Shown here: positions 26,396 to 34,759 of the stretch, in pieces | Layout: the number at the start of each line of letters is the position of its first letter | Position numbering within the stretch: the stretch's first letter is position 1 | Source of the DNA: Nitrobacter sp051912485 | Lineage (GTDB): Bacteria; Pseudomonadota; Alphaproteobacteria; Rhizobiales; Xanthobacteraceae | Length of the DNA: 64,000 nt | Direction of reading: 5' to 3' | Assembly: GCF_051912485.1 (NCBI RefSeq) | Contig: NZ_CP196822.1 | Span: forward strand, 2,666,001 to 2,730,000 | Made by a program: the position numbers and the translations under genes | The notes under the pieces: generated by a model | Told to the model about the DNA's origin: nothing | Database searches by the model: none | Seen by the model: the letters and a program-made list of their open reading frames with translations, nothing else

Positions 26396-27439
26396 ATGTC
26401 GACCAAAGTCGCGCTCTTGGGGCAATCCAACAGCATCCTCAAGGATGGCTTCTTCAATAAGTTCCTGGAGAAGCATCAGCCCATTGAAGTGACGGCAATG
26501 GGACGAATTGGCGCCAGTCCTTCGCTGCTAGGCCCATATTTCGCAAAAGAGTCATTCTTTGGGGGATCCGAGTTTTGCATCATTGACATGTGCGTGATCG
26601 ATTTCTCGCTTTTGTCTGGAGGCGCAATCGGTTTGTATGACATCTCAAAGTGGATTGAGTGGGTTTGTCACAGCGCAAAAAGAGCCGGTTGCGAGCCAAT
26701 TTTCGTATGCATTCCGGTACATCCTGCCAACCATTCGGAGTTGCTCATATCCAATTGCATTTCATTGATTGAACGAAACGAGTGGTTTTATCTGGATGTT
26801 CGCGGGTGTATTGCGCGTCTTGTCGAGCGCACCGGTCGCACACCAGGCGAGCTCTATAGGGACCCTAGCCGCCCTGGGCCAGAACTCTCGGAAGCGATTG
26901 CCGATAGCCTCGCGCAGATTATCGACGAGATACGACATACGCCAATGAAGGCTGTGAGCAGAACATTTCCGGTAAGTCGATTTGACGTCCTTAATCTGCA
27001 AGGACTGCTTTCTGCCGCTCAGGCGAACTATTTGAGTTCTCTACTTGACTTTAAGGGAGTCCGTCTGGAGCGAGGGAAGGCTTATCAGTTAACCGTGGGA
27101 GGTATCACAGGTGTGAGCGGCCTCATGCTCAATTCTGCCGCGTGCAAAGGCGTTCTTGAGATCAATGGCGACCGAAAATTTTACAAGAATCTTCGCCTTC
27201 GGCCGTATCACCCGACCCGTTTCGAAGCCAGGCTTGTACCGATCTGCAAGCCTCTGCGCGACAACGGAGGACTCCTGAAATTTTCACTCGTCGACAGCTC
27301 TATCAAGGAGAGCGACATCACATTTCATAGCGCCAAGACGGATGAAGATAATTCAGGTTTCGTGGAAATAGCCGATATCGTCGTGGAGCGAGGTTACGAT
27401 CTTCTCACCTATTCCTCAAGGCGGCCCGCCACATCCTAA
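26396..27439 (+). CDS. SGNH-like two-domain protein of unknown function
   Basis: This 347-residue protein starts at ATG 26396 behind GGAAAGG. The N-terminal half opens with a block-I-like VALLGQSNSILKDGF and continues with CIIDMCVIDFSLLSGG and PIFVCIPVHPANHSEL, an SGNH-like fold in which the usual Asp-x-x-His end block is not obvious (EAIADSLAQIIDEI). The C-terminal half (about 185-347) is beta-rich, with LTVGGITGVSGLMLN and a carbohydrate-module look. It has no signal peptide. The frame is divergent from the other SGNH gene by 28 bp, so both probably use one promoter region. I do not know a named family. Confidence 0.6.
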   Translation: MSTKVALLGQSNSILKDGFFNKFLEKHQPIEVTAMGRIGASPSLLGPYFAKESFFGGSEFCIIDMCVIDFSLLSGGAIGLYDISKWIEWVCHSAKRAGCEPIFVCIPVHPANHSELLISNCISLIERNEWFYLDVRGCIARLVERTGRTPGELYRDPSRPGPELSEAIADSLAQIIDEIRHTPMKAVSRTFPVSRFDVLNLQGLLSAAQANYLSSLLDFKGVRLERGKAYQLTVGGITGVSGLMLNSAACKGVLEINGDRKFYKNLRLRPYHPTRFEARLVPICKPLRDNGGLLKFSLVDSSIKESDITFHSAKTDEDNSGFVEIADIVVERGYDLLTYSSRRPATS

Positions 27440-27723
27440 TCATCATGACTCAAGTGACCGAGTAGTTGGCCTTAAGCGAGGCGAGCCGCTTTTGCAAACG
27501 GCGCGGTTAGCCTTGAGTGTTTGATAATTTCTTCTGGCGCGCCGCCGATCGTAACCTGAGCATCGCCTCGAGCTTCATCGCCATGCGTGAGGGCGTTGAC
27601 GGGCTCGATGCTGGTGCAGGGCCACGTCCGCCGCCTCTACCTCCCTCTCGACTCCCCGCCCAAGAAAAGGGCATGATCCGTTCGATTGATCGCCCTCCCC
27701 GCCATCTCATCCGAAAGCCTCCA

Positions 27724-27936
27724 ATGGACGTAATGAATAGCCCCGACAAACTGAGCGTTGTCACCGTGATGGCTTCGCGTCCGTTGATCCGACCTGATGG
27801 TCGCTACGCCATTGAGTTGACGACGATCGAACTTGGCGCCATCGCATTCGAGGTCGATGAGCGGGCGCTTTTCGCATTGCGCCAAGCCATCGGTGAAATC
27901 GAGACCGAGATGAAGCGCAGGCCCGGACGGGCTTAG
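27724..27936 (+). CDS. Small conserved hypothetical protein
   Basis: About 70 residues, start uncertain: ATG 27724 or 27733, with a further in-frame ATG at 27673 behind AAAAGGG. The supported part is LSVVTVMASRPLIRPDGRY followed by AIELTTIELGAIAFEVDERA, a compact soluble sequence ending in a basic tail. The upstream extension is proline/arginine-rich and looks non-coding. Function unknown. Confidence 0.5.
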   Translation: MDVMNSPDKLSVVTVMASRPLIRPDGRYAIELTTIELGAIAFEVDERALFALRQAIGEIETEMKRRPGRA

Positions 27937-28274
27937 TTGAACCCTCCGAAGCCATCCGACGCCTCTGGCTTCGCGGATTCAGAGGTTTGCAGCCGGATTG
28001 ACCATCCAGCATCGGCCGCTCCTTTTTGTTTACCCGGCATGAACCTTTTCGACCTGCCGCAGACATATGGGTGACCGGCGCTACATTCTTTCTCCAATCA
28101 ATTCGATTCCCAAAACCGGCAGGGCCGCCCTATTTGGCGGCCCGTTCTTATTCGGGGACATGGGAAAGAACGCCGGTAGCAAACTGGTAGCAATGAAACC
28201 ACTTTGCCTGGCCGACGAAATCCAGTTGAAACATTGAGTAGGCTACCGTCCCCAAAAACATAAGGGGAAGCGTC
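27937..28274. other. Intergenic stretch with a terminator
   Basis: No gene seen in 338 bp. It contains a plus-strand terminator at 28122-28149 and, just after it, a short direct repeat (two GGTAGCAA copies nine or so bases apart near 28175-28193). Confidence 0.5.
28122..28149 (+). terminator. Rho-independent terminator
   Basis: GGGCCGCC (28122-28129) pairs perfectly with GGCGGCCC (28136-28143) around CTATTT and is followed by GTTCTT. It is on the plus strand, after the small 27724-27936 gene. Confidence 0.6.
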
Positions 28275-28361
28275 ATGATGGAAGCCACAATCGCCGCGCT
28301 GCTATTCGTCAGCGCCGCTGTATTCTTTGCTCACGCATACGACGCCCTCCAAAAGGATTGA
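28275..28361 (+). CDS. 28-residue membrane peptide
   Basis: ATG 28275 follows AAGGGGAAG and encodes MMEATIAALLFVSAAVFFAH plus AYDALQKD. It is one hydrophobic helix with a short charged tail, the layout of genuine small membrane proteins. Similar tiny ORFs occur in Bradyrhizobiaceae as far as I recall. Function unknown. Confidence 0.5.
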   Translation: MMEATIAALLFVSAAVFFAHAYDALQKD

Positions 28362-28617
28362 TGGTGGGCACGTCGGAGCCGTAGCCCATAGCGCCGCCGA
28401 CGGCGCAACGTCGTCGAGCTTTCTGGGCCTAAGAAATCCAAGCGGCTTCCCATCCGCTAGCCGCCGCGAGCTTCTTGAGCATTCGCGCGATTCCATTTCC
28501 TTGCGCCACCAATGGGCCCTCGTTGCCCGCCGCTCGTCCAATTCCAGCCTTTTTTCTGATCGCTTAATCGTCTGTGAATTCCGTTGCCTGTCGGACCTTC
28601 TGTTGCGGGAGATATTC

Positions 28618-28854
28618 TTGCTGGAGCGACGAAAAGCGGTTCGAAACCGGACTTTCAAGGGTGCCTCAATCGAGTTCCGTGGCGGCGCAATCGACTGCAC
28701 GGTCCGGAACCTTTCCGAAAAAGGCGCGACGCTCGACGTCGCCACCCCGGTAGGAATTCCAGATCAATTCACCCTTCAAATCAAGGGCGGCCAGACCCGT
28801 AAGTGCCACCTGGTCTGGCGCAAGGAAACGCGGATTGGAGTCGAGTTCGACTAG
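28618..28854 (+). CDS. Single-domain PilZ protein
   Basis: A 78-residue protein, taken from TTG 28618 because GGGAGA lies just upstream and the frame before it has no family features. It has the PilZ hallmark RRKAVRNRTFKGA (basic Rxxx-R-like loop), then IDCTVRNLSEKGATLDVA (N-x-S-x-x-G motif) and ends with CHLVWRKETRIGVEFD. PilZ domains bind cyclic di-GMP and alter motility or polymer synthesis. As a free-standing domain it would act by protein contact. Confidence 0.8.
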   Translation: MLERRKAVRNRTFKGASIEFRGGAIDCTVRNLSEKGATLDVATPVGIPDQFTLQIKGGQTRKCHLVWRKETRIGVEFD

Positions 28855-28877
28855 TCTTCCGTCCTGAAAGGTTGAAT

Positions 28878-29300
28878 ATGACTAAGATTGTCTACAACGA
28901 CTGCCTTGGTGGATTTGGCCTCAGCTATCGTGGCGTCATGCGATACGCCGAAATCAAGGGCGTGAAGCTATTCGCCTTCACAGACAAACGGGATGAGAAC
29001 GGAATCATCCAGCTTCGTGATGCAAAGACTCGCGTTACGTCGCCAGAAGAGGCCTTCTCAATCTATTACTACACATCCGAAGACCCATCGGATGATAACT
29101 ATTTCAATGCGAACGGCATTGATCGTACCGATCCGGCGTTGGTGCGGGTCGTAGAAGAGCTTGGCAGCGTCGCAAATGGGATGTGCGCAGACCTGCACAT
29201 CGCTGAATTGCCATCCAGGGCACTTTATCGCATCGATGAGTACGATGGTCGGGAGTCTGTGAAGACGAACTATGACTATGAGTGGAATATTGCACCGTGA
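28878..29300 (+). CDS. Hypothetical protein with phage-type relatives
   Basis: A 140-residue soluble protein from ATG 28878 (GAAAGG eight bases upstream). The opening TKIVYNDCLGGFGLSYRGVM and the final ELPSRALYRIDEYDGRE resemble a small family I recall from phages and proteobacteria, with no known function. It has no signal or membrane segment. It is 23 bp after the PilZ gene, perhaps co-transcribed. Confidence 0.6.
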   Translation: MTKIVYNDCLGGFGLSYRGVMRYAEIKGVKLFAFTDKRDENGIIQLRDAKTRVTSPEEAFSIYYYTSEDPSDDNYFNANGIDRTDPALVRVVEELGSVANGMCADLHIAELPSRALYRIDEYDGRESVKTNYDYEWNIAP

Positions 29301-29313
29301 CCCTCAGCCGAGC

Positions 29314-29523
29314 CTAGGGAGGATCAGGCGCCGCAATTCGCTTCCAATCGACCTTCTTCGATCTCACCGGCTTGCCAACCTTGTCTTCGGGCCACGCCGG
29401 CGCAGGGTCGCGTGCCCCGAGATCGGCTTCGCAGTCTCGGCACAGAGACTGCGAGCGATCAGGGAACCCATTCGACGACGCCGAGTTGATCGTGATCGAA
29501 ACGCGGAGAAACAGGCATGGCAC
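29314..29523 (-). pseudogene. Possible small gene or relic antisense to the paoA start
   Basis: This minus-strand frame from GTG 29523 (AGGA just upstream) encodes about 69 residues with SQSLCRDCEADLGARDP (a CxxC pair) and KVGKPVRSKKVDWKRIAAP. It looks more like protein than an accidental frame. It overlaps the paoA 5' end head-on, so it may be the remains of a gene cut by recombination there. No family name is known. Confidence 0.35.
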
Positions 29524-30019
29524 AGATCCTGCGGCCGCGACGACCCCCTCTGCGAGCAGGGTATCCATTACCCTGAAGGTCAACGGCACCACGACCGCCC
29601 TCGAGATCGAACCCTGGACGACCCTGCTTGATCTGCTGCGCGAGCGTCTTCACCTCACAGGCACTAAAAAGGGCTGCGATCACGGCCAGTGCGGCGCCTG
29701 CACGGTGCTGCTGAACGGGCGGCCCGTCAATTCCTGTCTAACGCTCGCGGTCACGCGGAACGGCGCCGAGATAACCACGATCGAGGGCATTACCCGCGAC
29801 GGCGCGCTTCACCCGGTGCAGCAGGCCTTCATCGACCACGATGCCTTCCAATGCGGCTATTGCACGTCAGGCCAGATTTGTTCGGCGGTCGGTCTCATTA
29901 ACGACGGCAGAGCCAGAACGCCAGACGAGATTCGTGAAACCATGAGCGGCAATATCTGCCGCTGCGGCGCCTATCCCAATATCGTCGCGGCCATCCAGGA
30001 GGCGATGAAAGCGACATGA
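29492..30019 (+). CDS. paoA: Aldehyde oxidoreductase, [2Fe-2S] subunit (PaoA-like)
   Basis: This subunit passes electrons from the molybdenum site to FAD through two [2Fe-2S] clusters. The first binds at GCDHGQCGACTVLLNGRPVNSC order motifs (Cys cluster with GACTVLL), the second at FQCGYCTSGQ and GNICRCGAYPNI. The conserved body begins near 29567 (VSITLKVNG). The start is unresolved: GTG 29492 is in frame but has no ribosome site. ATG 29517 has a good GGAGA site but is in another frame and stops after 19 codons. One extra base in the CCCCC run after 29540 would join it to the body. PaoA relatives usually carry a Tat signal here; none is seen. The stop overlaps the next start (ATGA). Confidence 0.8.
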   Translation: MIETRRNRHGTDPAAATTPSASRVSITLKVNGTTTALEIEPWTTLLDLLRERLHLTGTKKGCDHGQCGACTVLLNGRPVNSCLTLAVTRNGAEITTIEGITRDGALHPVQQAFIDHDAFQCGYCTSGQICSAVGLINDGRARTPDEIRETMSGNICRCGAYPNIVAAIQEAMKAT

Positions 30020-31032
30020 ACCGCTTCCAGTATCACAGCGCTGGCGATATTGCCGATGCGCTCGAGCAGATCGTCGGTGGGGGCTCGGCGAAGTTCATCG
30101 CCGGTGGCACCAATCTGGTCGACCTGATGAAGTATGACGTTGAACGCCCGGAACGCCTGGTCGATATTTCACGGTTGCCGCTCAAAGACATTGAAGAAAC
30201 GGCGAACGGAGGCCTTCGCATCGGCGCATTGGTCCCGAACTCGGACCTCGCCTGGCACCCCGTCGTCAAAGATCGCTATCCTCTGCTGTCGAGCGCGATC
30301 CTCGCCGGCGCTTCGACCCAGTTGCGCAACATGGCTTCGACCGGCGGCAACCTATTGCAACGGACACGCTGCCTTTATTTCTACGACGTTGCCACGCCAT
30401 GCAACAAGCGTGAGCCCGGCACAGGGTGTTCGGCGATGGGCGGCATCAATCGCATCAATGCCATTCTCGGGACCAGTGATGCCTGCATCGCTACGCATCC
30501 ATCCGACATGTGCGTGGCGCTGGCGGCGCTGGACGCGATGGTCCATGTTATGGGTCCGAATGGCGAGCGCATAATCGCCATAACCAATTTCCATCGCCTG
30601 CCCGAAGATACGCCTGAGCGCGATACCAACCTTGGCCCGGATGAAATCGTCACGGCGGTCGAACTCCCGCCCCGTGGATTCCGCACGAACTACACCTATT
30701 TGAAGATCCGCGATCGGCTATCCTACGCATTCGCGCTGGTGTCCGTCGCCGCGGCGCTCGAGATCGACGGCGACAGGATCCGCGAAGCCCGGCTCGCTCT
30801 CGGCGGTGTTGCCCACAAGCCATGGCGCGATCCGGCCGCTGAAGCGGCACTTTCCGGGCAGTCGCTTGATCGGCATGCTTTCGCCGAAGCCGCCGACATC
30901 ATTCTGCGCAAAGCCAAGGGTTTTGGTCACAACGACTTCAAGATCGACCTCGCGCGTCGCACCGTTGTCCGAGCGTTGATGCAGGCGGCGCACGGCACGC
31001 CCCAATCGCAGTCGGACAAGAGGGTCGCTTGA
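30016..31032 (+). CDS. paoB: Aldehyde oxidoreductase, FAD-binding subunit (PaoB-like)
   Basis: This 338-residue middle subunit belongs to the xanthine dehydrogenase/CO dehydrogenase M family. FAD-binding motifs are FIAGGTNLVDLMKYD near residue 25 and STQLRNMASTGGNLLQRTRC near 100. A Cys-containing insertion, CNKREPGTGCSAMGGINR, is typical of the Pao/YagS group, where it binds an extra [4Fe-4S] cluster. It overlaps paoA by four bases, and paoC starts six bases after its stop. Confidence 0.92.
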   Translation: MNRFQYHSAGDIADALEQIVGGGSAKFIAGGTNLVDLMKYDVERPERLVDISRLPLKDIEETANGGLRIGALVPNSDLAWHPVVKDRYPLLSSAILAGASTQLRNMASTGGNLLQRTRCLYFYDVATPCNKREPGTGCSAMGGINRINAILGTSDACIATHPSDMCVALAALDAMVHVMGPNGERIIAITNFHRLPEDTPERDTNLGPDEIVTAVELPPRGFRTNYTYLKIRDRLSYAFALVSVAAALEIDGDRIREARLALGGVAHKPWRDPAAEAALSGQSLDRHAFAEAADIILRKAKGFGHNDFKIDLARRTVVRALMQAAHGTPQSQSDKRVA

Positions 31033-31038
31033 ACAGCC

Positions 31039-33282
31039 ATGGCGCGCAGACGCAAACCGAGCGTTTCTCGCGAAGGCGGCATCATCAGTCGTCGCAGCGT
31101 GCTGCAGGGCATAGCTGTGATCAGCGCCTTCGGAGGAAGTGAGCCGGGATCGTGTGCAACCGCAGCAGAGATCAGTCAGTCGAGCAAACCCATGACAAAT
31201 TATATCGGGACGGCCGCATCCCGCATCGATGGCCGCGACAAGGTCACCGGCGCCGCGCGATACGCTGCAGAGTTCGACGCACCCAATCTTGCTTATGCCA
31301 GCGTGGTGACGTCGTCCGTCGCCAGGGGCCGCATCTCGCGCCTCGATATCGGCAAGGCGACCGAGGTGGCCGGTGTCATCGCTGTGGTCACGCACCAAAA
31401 TCGCCCGCGCATGGCGGATAACGACAAGGCTTACGAGGACGATGTCGCGCCTGATGGTTCGCCGTTCCGCCCGCTCTATGACGATCGCATCAAGTTCAAC
31501 GGCCAGCCGATCGCGCTGGTGCTTGCGGAAGACATCGAGACCGCTACCTATGCGGCCTCCCTCGTGAGCGTTGCTTATGAGGAAGAGGCGCACGTCACCG
31601 ACTTCAAGCGGCAGCGCGACAATGCCGTTACTCTCAAGGCTCCCGCCAAGCCGCGCGGCGACGCCGCCGCTGCGTTCGCTGGTTCCGAATTCCGGCACGA
31701 GGCCGACTACTCCACTCCGATCGAACACCACAACCCGATGGAGCTGTTCGCATCCACCGCTATCTGGCAGGACGGGCGGCTGACGGTCCATGACAAGACG
31801 CAAGGGGTCCAGAACGTCCAGCATTACCTGTGCAGCGTATTTGAATGCGAGGTTGACGTTATTCGCGTCGTCTCTCCCTTTGTCGGCGGCGCGTTCGGCT
31901 CCGGTCTGAGGCCTCAGTATCAGGCTGCACTGGCCGTACTTGGAGCGCGCGCGATCAAGCGCTCCGTACGCGTGGTGTTGACACGTCAGCAAATGTACGC
32001 CGTCGGCTATCGGCCGGCGATGATCCAGCGCATCCAGCTTGGCGCTACGACAGCCGGCACCCTGAACGCGATCGGCCACGATGCCATGACCTCAACCTCA
32101 CAATACGAGGACTTCCATCGCAATGAGACCACATGGTCCGCCCTGCTCTACAGGAGCAACACAGCGCGTTACCGCCATGGGCTCGTTCGGCTTGACCTTC
32201 CAACAAGTTGCGATATGCGCGCGCCCAGTGCGGCAACGGGCGTGTATGCGCTCGAGGCGGCGATGGATGAACTGGCGGTCTCTCTCAGGATCGACCCGCT
32301 TGAACTGCGGCTGCGATGCTACTCCGATCGCGATCAGATCAGCGACGTGCCTTTCAGCAGCAAGAATCTGCGCGCGTGCTATCGCCAGGGCGCGGATGCC
32401 TTTGGCTGGAGCCAACGCGATCCGACGCCTCGCGCGATGCGCGACGGCAGCGAGTTGATCGGCTGGGGCATGGCGACCGGCGTCTGGGAAGCTTTGCAGG
32501 TGCCGATCACCGTCCGCATCGTCCTCACTGCAAACGGTCATGCCGAGGTCTCCTGCGCGACCTCCGATATCGGCACCGGCACATACACCATCATGGCGCA
32601 GGTCGCAGCCGATATGCTCGGCCTGCCGATTGACGACATCTCCATCAAGCTGGGTGATTCGACGCTCCCACAATCCCCGGTCGAAGGCGGCTCATGGATT
32701 GCGGCCTCGGTGTCCAACGGCATCGTCACCACCAGCGACGCGATCCGCAGCGAACTCTTGAAGCTGGCGCAACAAATGCCCGACTCGCCGCTCGCAGGCC
32801 TCAATACCAGCGGCGTCGTGCTCGCCAACGGCCAGATCGCGGCCAAGGCGAACGGCGGCAATGCTGTTTCGATGGCCGAGGTGATGCGCTCTGGTGTGAT
32901 CCGCGTCACTCGCATCGTTAGCGCGGTGGCGGCTGGACGAATCCTCAACCCCAAGACCGCACGCAGCCAGATAATGGGCGGCGTGGTCTGGGGCATCGGC
33001 ATGGCGCTGCACGAAGAGACGCTGATCGATGACCGCTTCGGCCGGATCATGAACGCCAACATCGCGGAGTATCACGTGCCGGTGAATGCCGACGTTCATG
33101 ACATCGAGGTGATCTTCGTCGACGAACAGGACGACATCGTCAATCCGATGGGGATCAAAGGATTGGGAGAAATCGGCATCGTCGGCGTTGCGGCCGCAAT
33201 CGCCAACGCCGTCTATCACGCGACAGGCGTGCGGGTACGAGATCTTCCGATCACAATCGACAAGCTGAATCGTAGTACCTGA
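31039..33282 (+). CDS. paoC: Aldehyde oxidoreductase, molybdenum subunit (PaoC-like), atypical N-terminus
   Basis: A 747-residue catalytic subunit of the xanthine dehydrogenase family that oxidises aldehydes at a molybdenum cofactor. Seen are RIDGRDKVTGAARYAAEF at the start of the mature part, VSPFVGGAFGSGLRPQYQ, and the catalytic Glu in GIKGLGEIGIVGVAAAIANA. Two oddities: the first ~50 residues contain a Tat-like ISRRSVLQGIAVISAFGG segment, which relatives carry on the small subunit. Also, near residue 625 the sequence passes from MAEVMRSGVIRV straight to TRIVSAVAAGRILNPKTARS, lacking the FGA-x-F-x-EV-x-VD stretch expected before it. ATG 31192 is an alternative start without the leader. Confidence 0.85.
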   Translation: MARRRKPSVSREGGIISRRSVLQGIAVISAFGGSEPGSCATAAEISQSSKPMTNYIGTAASRIDGRDKVTGAARYAAEFDAPNLAYASVVTSSVARGRISRLDIGKATEVAGVIAVVTHQNRPRMADNDKAYEDDVAPDGSPFRPLYDDRIKFNGQPIALVLAEDIETATYAASLVSVAYEEEAHVTDFKRQRDNAVTLKAPAKPRGDAAAAFAGSEFRHEADYSTPIEHHNPMELFASTAIWQDGRLTVHDKTQGVQNVQHYLCSVFECEVDVIRVVSPFVGGAFGSGLRPQYQAALAVLGARAIKRSVRVVLTRQQMYAVGYRPAMIQRIQLGATTAGTLNAIGHDAMTSTSQYEDFHRNETTWSALLYRSNTARYRHGLVRLDLPTSCDMRAPSAATGVYALEAAMDELAVSLRIDPLELRLRCYSDRDQISDVPFSSKNLRACYRQGADAFGWSQRDPTPRAMRDGSELIGWGMATGVWEALQVPITVRIVLTANGHAEVSCATSDIGTGTYTIMAQVAADMLGLPIDDISIKLGDSTLPQSPVEGGSWIAASVSNGIVTTSDAIRSELLKLAQQMPDSPLAGLNTSGVVLANGQIAAKANGGNAVSMAEVMRSGVIRVTRIVSAVAAGRILNPKTARSQIMGGVVWGIGMALHEETLIDDRFGRIMNANIAEYHVPVNADVHDIEVIFVDEQDDIVNPMGIKGLGEIGIVGVAAAIANAVYHATGVRVRDLPITIDKLNRST

Positions 33283-33394
33283 AGCAGGATCGCCAATAAC
33301 GACCGAGATCCCGATCGACATCGGCTTCGCTTCGCGCACCAAGTCAGGTATTGCCCAGCGGATAATCCGGGATGGCTGGTTGGCGCGGCAAATC

Positions 33395-34759
33395 TCACCC
33401 GATGGCGCGAGAAAAACGCATGATGAATTTGGCGCCGTGACCGGGACCATCCTCGACAGCGATGCTCCCAAAATGGGCTTCCACGATCTTCTTGACGATG
33501 GGCAATCCCAAACCTGCACCTCCACCCGCACGCGACGATCGGCGCCAGAACCGCTGGAAAATCAATTCACGATCCGTGAGCGGCACACCGTCGCCATTGT
33601 CGATGACACTGATGGATCCGCCCGGGTCAACGATGATTTCAATGGCGGTACCCTCGGGCGTGTGATGAAGAGCATTTTCGACGAGGTTTCGTGTCGCGCG
33701 CCGGATCATCTCCGCGTTTCCCTTGATGAGTACAGGCTCATCGACGCACGTCAATTCGATGCTTTTGCCTCGCTTCAATGCCAGTGGCGCGATGAACTCC
33801 GCAACCTCAACACAAACCTCGTGAAGATCTGCGATACTCTCGGGATCGATAACGGCTGTCTCAAGCTCCGTCGCATCGAGCAACTGACTTACGACCCTGC
33901 TCATATTCTCGACGTCGCGCCCCAAGGCACGGCTCGCATCGCTATGCGGGAGAGTCTCGATTCGCGTGCGGAGAATGGCAAGTGGCGTTCGTAGTTCATG
34001 CGCGGCATCGGCGGCAAACTCACGCTGGCTGCGGAAACCGAGTTCCAGTCGATCGAGGGCCTGATTGACGGCTTCCACGAGAGGCAAAATCTCGAGAGGC
34101 ATGTCGTCGGTCGGCAAGCGGACATCAAGACGCGTCGGGCTGATATGCTTCGCGCGGTCTGAGGCCTTGAACAGCGGCTTGATCGCCAAACGGAAAATGA
34201 TGATGTCTGCACCGAGCAGGAGCAGCAGAACGGGAACAATGATCCAGACGACCTGCTGCAGGAAGTTGGCGAGAACATCGTCGACGATCACGTCGCGATG
34301 TGACAATTTCTCCGTGACTTGTATCCAGACGGGATGGCCGTCAATTTCCTTGCGGGCGCTAGCTCCGGCAATCGTCGTTGCTCCGCCCGGGGTTCGCTCT
34401 TTGTGTGGCACGATCCCGGTCGCGTTCGGATCGATGGCAAAGAGCGGTTGCTTATTCGCGCGCGATGAGAAAATTACTGTACCCTTGTCGTCAATGATCG
34501 CATACGCGTATCGACCGTAAGTATCAGAATACTGATCGCGGACGCCATCAGGAAGGCGCAGAGACCATCCACCCGTCGACGACGGCGCCAGGTGGCTGAC
34601 AAAATTCTCGATCTGAGCCGCCATCGTGCTCAGCTGAAGTTTTGCGACGTCCGACGCCAGCGACCAGTGCAGCACGAACCGCAGGAGAACCGCCGCAACA
34701 ATCACCACGACGACATGAAGAGCGACGATGCGCGACAGCATGGATTTTCGAAGCGGCAC
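33395..34759 (-). CDS. Two-component sensor histidine kinase
   Basis: A 454-residue inner-membrane kinase with two transmembrane helices (about 10-32 and 167-190) around a periplasmic sensor, then HAMP, HisKA (His in DAAHELRTPLAILR) and an ATPase domain (NLVENALHH, VIDNGDGVPL, GAGLGLPIV). The start is GTG 34759, directly after the TAG of the regulator gene, with GGAGAG upstream. The architecture resembles QseC/PmrB/TctE-type sensors. It is paired with the upstream OmpR-family regulator and lies next to an RND pump it may control. The signal is unknown. Confidence 0.93.
   Translation of the reverse strand: MPLRKSMLSRIVALHVVVVIVAAVLLRFVLHWSLASDVAKLQLSTMAAQIENFVSHLAPSSTGGWSLRLPDGVRDQYSDTYGRYAYAIIDDKGTVIFSSRANKQPLFAIDPNATGIVPHKERTPGGATTIAGASARKEIDGHPVWIQVTEKLSHRDVIVDDVLANFLQQVVWIIVPVLLLLLGADIIIFRLAIKPLFKASDRAKHISPTRLDVRLPTDDMPLEILPLVEAVNQALDRLELGFRSQREFAADAAHELRTPLAILRTRIETLPHSDASRALGRDVENMSRVVSQLLDATELETAVIDPESIADLHEVCVEVAEFIAPLALKRGKSIELTCVDEPVLIKGNAEMIRRATRNLVENALHHTPEGTAIEIIVDPGGSISVIDNGDGVPLTDRELIFQRFWRRSSRAGGGAGLGLPIVKKIVEAHFGSIAVEDGPGHGAKFIMRFSRAIG

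Noticed and set aside
28101..28200. Possible tRNA end or phage attachment site
   Set aside because: A TTCGATTCC-like stretch and a GGTAGCAA repeat are present, but no tRNA fold and no integrase gene is nearby.
30718..32079. 453-residue minus-strand frame over paoB/paoC
   Set aside because: It is a shadow of the molybdenum-subunit gene; it has no recognisable domain, whereas the plus strand has motifs throughout.
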